A stretch of 57,410 nucleotides of DNA from Pyrinomonadaceae bacterium (GTDB lineage Bacteria; Acidobacteriota; Blastocatellia; Pyrinomonadales; Pyrinomonadaceae). Positions 54,841 through 57,410 of the stretch are shown here, in pieces. Location: the NCBI GenBank assembly GCA_030840675.1, contig JAVEEA010000094.1, positions 1 to 57,410 on the forward strand, given 5' to 3'. A program made the translations under genes and the position numbers. A model generated the notes under the pieces. The model had not been told where the DNA came from. It did no database searches and was given only the letters and a program-made list of their open reading frames with translations. Position 1 is the first letter of the stretch; each line of letters begins with the position of its first letter.

Positions 54841-55907
54841 TCGTCGCCGGGCTGGGTCCACGGGGTCAGGATTGGGTACGCGAAGTTAATTCAAATCCCG
54901 GGTTTGAACTGGTCGCCGCCGTTGATAGCGATCCAGTCGTGCTCGAGCAAGCTGCCGCCAGTTTGGCCGTTCCCACTTTTAGTAAACTTGCTGAAGCACT
55001 CGCGCGCGCGAGTTGCGACGCCGTCATCGTAGCCACGTCAGTCGCGAACCACGTCGAGCCTTGCGAACTCGCGCTTGCCCGCGGTTTGGCAGTGCTGGTT
55101 GAGAAGCCTTTTACGCTTGACCTGCCCGCTGCCGTCAGGCTCGTGGCGCTCGCGGAACAAAAGCGCGTGCCGCTGCTGGTCGCGCAAAATTATCGGTACA
55201 TGCGGGCCTATCGCACGGTGCGGCGGTTGCTCGACGACGACGCACTTGGGCCCATTGGGATGATCACGTGTCAGTATTATCGCGTCCCGCAAGCGATGGC
55301 CGCGTCGTTGGCAAAGACGGCGAACAGCGCGCTCTGGGGCGCTGCCGTTCATCACCTCGATGCGCTGCGCTACGTACTGCGCCGTCGCTTCACGGGCGTG
55401 CTGGCTGAGAGCTTCACGCTGCCGTGGGGCACGCTGCCAACCGGCGGCTCGATGCAGATGCTGCTGACTTTGGAAGGCGACGTGCGCGCGCTCTATTCCG
55501 TGACCTACGAATCAACGGGCCACGAATATTTTGAACGCGGGCAGGAGTTTTACCTGCGCTTCGTGGGCGAGCGCGGAACCCTGCACGTATTTCAACGCTG
55601 GCTGGTGCTTTGTGAAACAGGCAAACTGCCGCGCCTGGTCAGACGCGGCTCGCGTAACGTCACGGAAGAACAAACGCTGCTCGATCAACTGGCGCGCGCG
55701 TTGCTCGCAAACGAAACTCCCGAAGTGAGCGGTACTGACAATCTGCAAACAATGGCAGTGGTGGAAGCATCGCTGCGTTCGGCAGCCACGCGCGCCTGGG
55801 TAAACCCGCAGGAGTTACTGGCGGCCACTCACCACAACCGCGAGCAACCCGAGCGTGAGCAACCCAAGCAGAAGCCCGACCGTCAGGGAGCGCCCTCTTC
55901 ATGTTGA
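54825..55907 (+). CDS. Gfo/Idh/MocA-family oxidoreductase
   Basis: The 360-residue product has a Rossmann start VVVAGLGPRG (a GxGxxG variant), the family motif E93-K-P95 with the catalytic Lys, and HHLDALRY in the C-terminal domain. It acts on a sugar or nucleotide-sugar with NAD(P). GGGAGA lies 9 bases upstream of ATG 54825. The overlap with the glycosyltransferase before it and the phosphodiesterase-like gene after it makes a glycan-pathway role likely. The Lys/Gln-rich C-terminal tail is unusual. Confidence 0.88.
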   Translation: MALRVVVAGLGPRGQDWVREVNSNPGFELVAAVDSDPVVLEQAAASLAVPTFSKLAEALARASCDAVIVATSVANHVEPCELALARGLAVLVEKPFTLDLPAAVRLVALAEQKRVPLLVAQNYRYMRAYRTVRRLLDDDALGPIGMITCQYYRVPQAMAASLAKTANSALWGAAVHHLDALRYVLRRRFTGVLAESFTLPWGTLPTGGSMQMLLTLEGDVRALYSVTYESTGHEYFERGQEFYLRFVGERGTLHVFQRWLVLCETGKLPRLVRRGSRNVTEEQTLLDQLARALLANETPEVSGTDNLQTMAVVEASLRSAATRAWVNPQELLAATHHNREQPEREQPKQKPDRQGAPSSC

Positions 55908-57406
55908 CGCCTTCAGGTAACGCCGTGCCAAATGTCCTTGCGGTCGGCATCGACGCCGCTGAGTCGAGCTATGTCAGAAAGCTCATCGACCATGACGAAC
56001 TGCCGGCACTGAAGGCATTGCTTAGCGACGAACGCAGCCGCTGGTTGAGTGTTCGCTCACCCGCGCACATCGGCAGTGGCGCGGTCTGGCCCACCTTTAT
56101 GAGCGCCACCGAACCCAGCGTCCACGGGATGTACAGCGAATGGAGTTGGCGTCCGGAGACAATGAACCTGGTGCGCTATCACGGGTTGCGCCTGCCGCCG
56201 TTTTGGCAACCACTGGTCGCTCAAGGCGTGCCGCTGGGAATCTTTGACGTTCCTTTCGCGCTGCCGATCGGAGTGGCGAACGGCTTTGAGGTTTCCGAAT
56301 GGTGGGCCCACGATTCAACCAGCGAAGGCTTGCAAGCAGGGCCGCCGGAAATCCTTGAAATCGTAAGACGATCATCGTCGCACCCGCTCTCGGCAAATCG
56401 TTTTGTCGATACCACGCCTGACAACCGGACTGATTTAAAGGAACTGGCAGAAGCGTGCAGCCAGGGGGCGTGGCTGCGAGGCGAGCTCGCGGCGCGTTTA
56501 ATAAAGGAGACAAACCCGCGCTTGTCACTGCTGGTATTTCCCGAAATTCATCACGCCAGCCATCAGATGTGGCACACCACAGAGCCCCATCATCCGGTTT
56601 ACAGTCAACGCGATCTTGACGAAGGCGGACCATTGCTTCGGGACATCTTCCGCGCCGTGGACAAACAAATTGCGAGTCTGTTGGAACTGGCGGGCACTGA
56701 CGCGACCGTGCTGGTATTTGCGTTGCACGGCATGCGTCCGGCGCTCGGGTTTCCGGCGTTCCTTGGCCCACTATTAATCGAGAGAGGTTTTGCGAAGTTA
56801 ACTGACTGGCGTTCACAGTCATGGTCCCAGCGTGCCCTCTCGATGCTGGCGACGGTGAAGCGACACACGCCGGACGCGCTCAAGCAGCTCTATTACAAAA
56901 CCGCGCCCACCGTCGCGACGCACAAACTGGCGCGACCCACTATGCTTCCGGTTTACGATTGGGAACACACGTGCGCGTTTTCCCTGCCGACCGATCAGTA
57001 TGGCTGGATTCGCATTAACCTTGAGGGACGCGAGTCACGCGGCAGTGTTCCTTTAAGTGAGTATGAAGAAACGCGCGACGAGTTGGAAAAACTTCTGTTG
57101 GGACTGGTTAACGAAGAGGGACAGTCGCTCGTCGCGGACATCACGCTTACGGCTGCGACCGCGGCAATGGCGTTGACGAGCCCGTTGCCTGATCTCGTGG
57201 TCCACTGGGAATACGCCGCCTTTGCCCCGACGCTGCAGATCAAAGGCAGCGGGGTGCGGGCGGAACTGGTCGGCAAGAAGTCCACGGGCCAACACGCCTC
57301 GGAAGGGTTCTGCATTTATCGCGGTTCCGACGCCGCCAACCTTGAGGAAGTGGTCGCCGCAAAAGACCTTGGCCGCCTAATCACGGCCCCCTTGCTCAAC
57401 GACTGA
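55901..57406 (+). CDS. Alkaline-phosphatase-superfamily protein (phosphodiesterase-like)
   Basis: The 501-residue product, complete at the right edge, has the superfamily landmarks: an N-terminal metal Asp in VGIDAAE, a nucleophile segment SGAVWPTFMSATEPSVHG with the Thr of WPTF, and later HxxxH-type and HG motifs. The last metal motif, normally DHG, reads ALHG, and the PD...H element reads PEIHHASH, so two ligands differ from the phosphodiesterase norm. It overlaps the oxidoreductase stop by 7 bases. It may cleave or transfer phosphoryl groups on surface glycans. Confidence 0.8.
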   Translation: MLTPSGNAVPNVLAVGIDAAESSYVRKLIDHDELPALKALLSDERSRWLSVRSPAHIGSGAVWPTFMSATEPSVHGMYSEWSWRPETMNLVRYHGLRLPPFWQPLVAQGVPLGIFDVPFALPIGVANGFEVSEWWAHDSTSEGLQAGPPEILEIVRRSSSHPLSANRFVDTTPDNRTDLKELAEACSQGAWLRGELAARLIKETNPRLSLLVFPEIHHASHQMWHTTEPHHPVYSQRDLDEGGPLLRDIFRAVDKQIASLLELAGTDATVLVFALHGMRPALGFPAFLGPLLIERGFAKLTDWRSQSWSQRALSMLATVKRHTPDALKQLYYKTAPTVATHKLARPTMLPVYDWEHTCAFSLPTDQYGWIRINLEGRESRGSVPLSEYEETRDELEKLLLGLVNEEGQSLVADITLTAATAAMALTSPLPDLVVHWEYAAFAPTLQIKGSGVRAELVGKKSTGQHASEGFCIYRGSDAANLEEVVAAKDLGRLITAPLLND

Positions 57407-57410
57407 CTCA

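Overview
The window looks like chromosomal DNA from an Acidobacteriota member, probably a Blastocatellia/Pyrinomonadaceae-like lineage. The evidence is a secreted von Willebrand A protein of the acidobacterial 'VWFA-related' type, matrixin-like secreted proteins, a large excess of PAS/two-component genes and a moderately high GC content. The assignment is inferred from gene content; no rRNA or phylogenetic marker is present.

Layout. Left edge (1-2.2 kb): the start of a Gly/Gln-rich small protein and a degenerate M23-like secreted protein, both on the minus strand. Core (2.2-43 kb): an almost unbroken plus-strand run of signal-transduction genes. It holds nine sensor histidine kinases (several hybrids with receiver and Hpt domains), stand-alone receivers, a receiver with a degraded HD-GYP domain, an Hpt protein, a REC-GGDEF and a REC-GGDEF-EAL protein, two NarL-type regulators, a sigma54 activator and an unusual ClpB-D2-like AAA+ ATPase fused to a receiver. 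A penicillin-binding protein, an outer-membrane barrel and a small secreted protein are embedded in it. Five intergenic motifs of the form TGGCAC-N5-(G/A)TGC lie upstream of transcription-unit heads, all in the orientation of the downstream gene. They look like sigma54 -24/-12 promoters, which fits the NtrC-type activator encoded at the end of the run. The genes could form one multi-input phosphorelay network with outputs in transcription, cyclic-di-GMP and perhaps protein remodelling.

Accessory region (43-46.7 kb): a 21-bp decaying minisatellite, a more AT-rich segment with a VapB45/VapC45-type toxin-antitoxin operon plus a third small antitoxin-like gene, and a tRNA-Arg(ACG).

Right part (46.8-57.4 kb): a VWA protein, a zinc-ribbon membrane protein, a truncated-looking PKD protein translationally coupled to a small HEVGH-containing protein, a duplicated-domain membrane protein next to a DyP-type peroxidase, and a three-gene overlapping operon (family 2 glycosyltransferase, Gfo/Idh/MocA oxidoreductase, alkaline-phosphatase-superfamily protein) that looks like surface-glycan metabolism.
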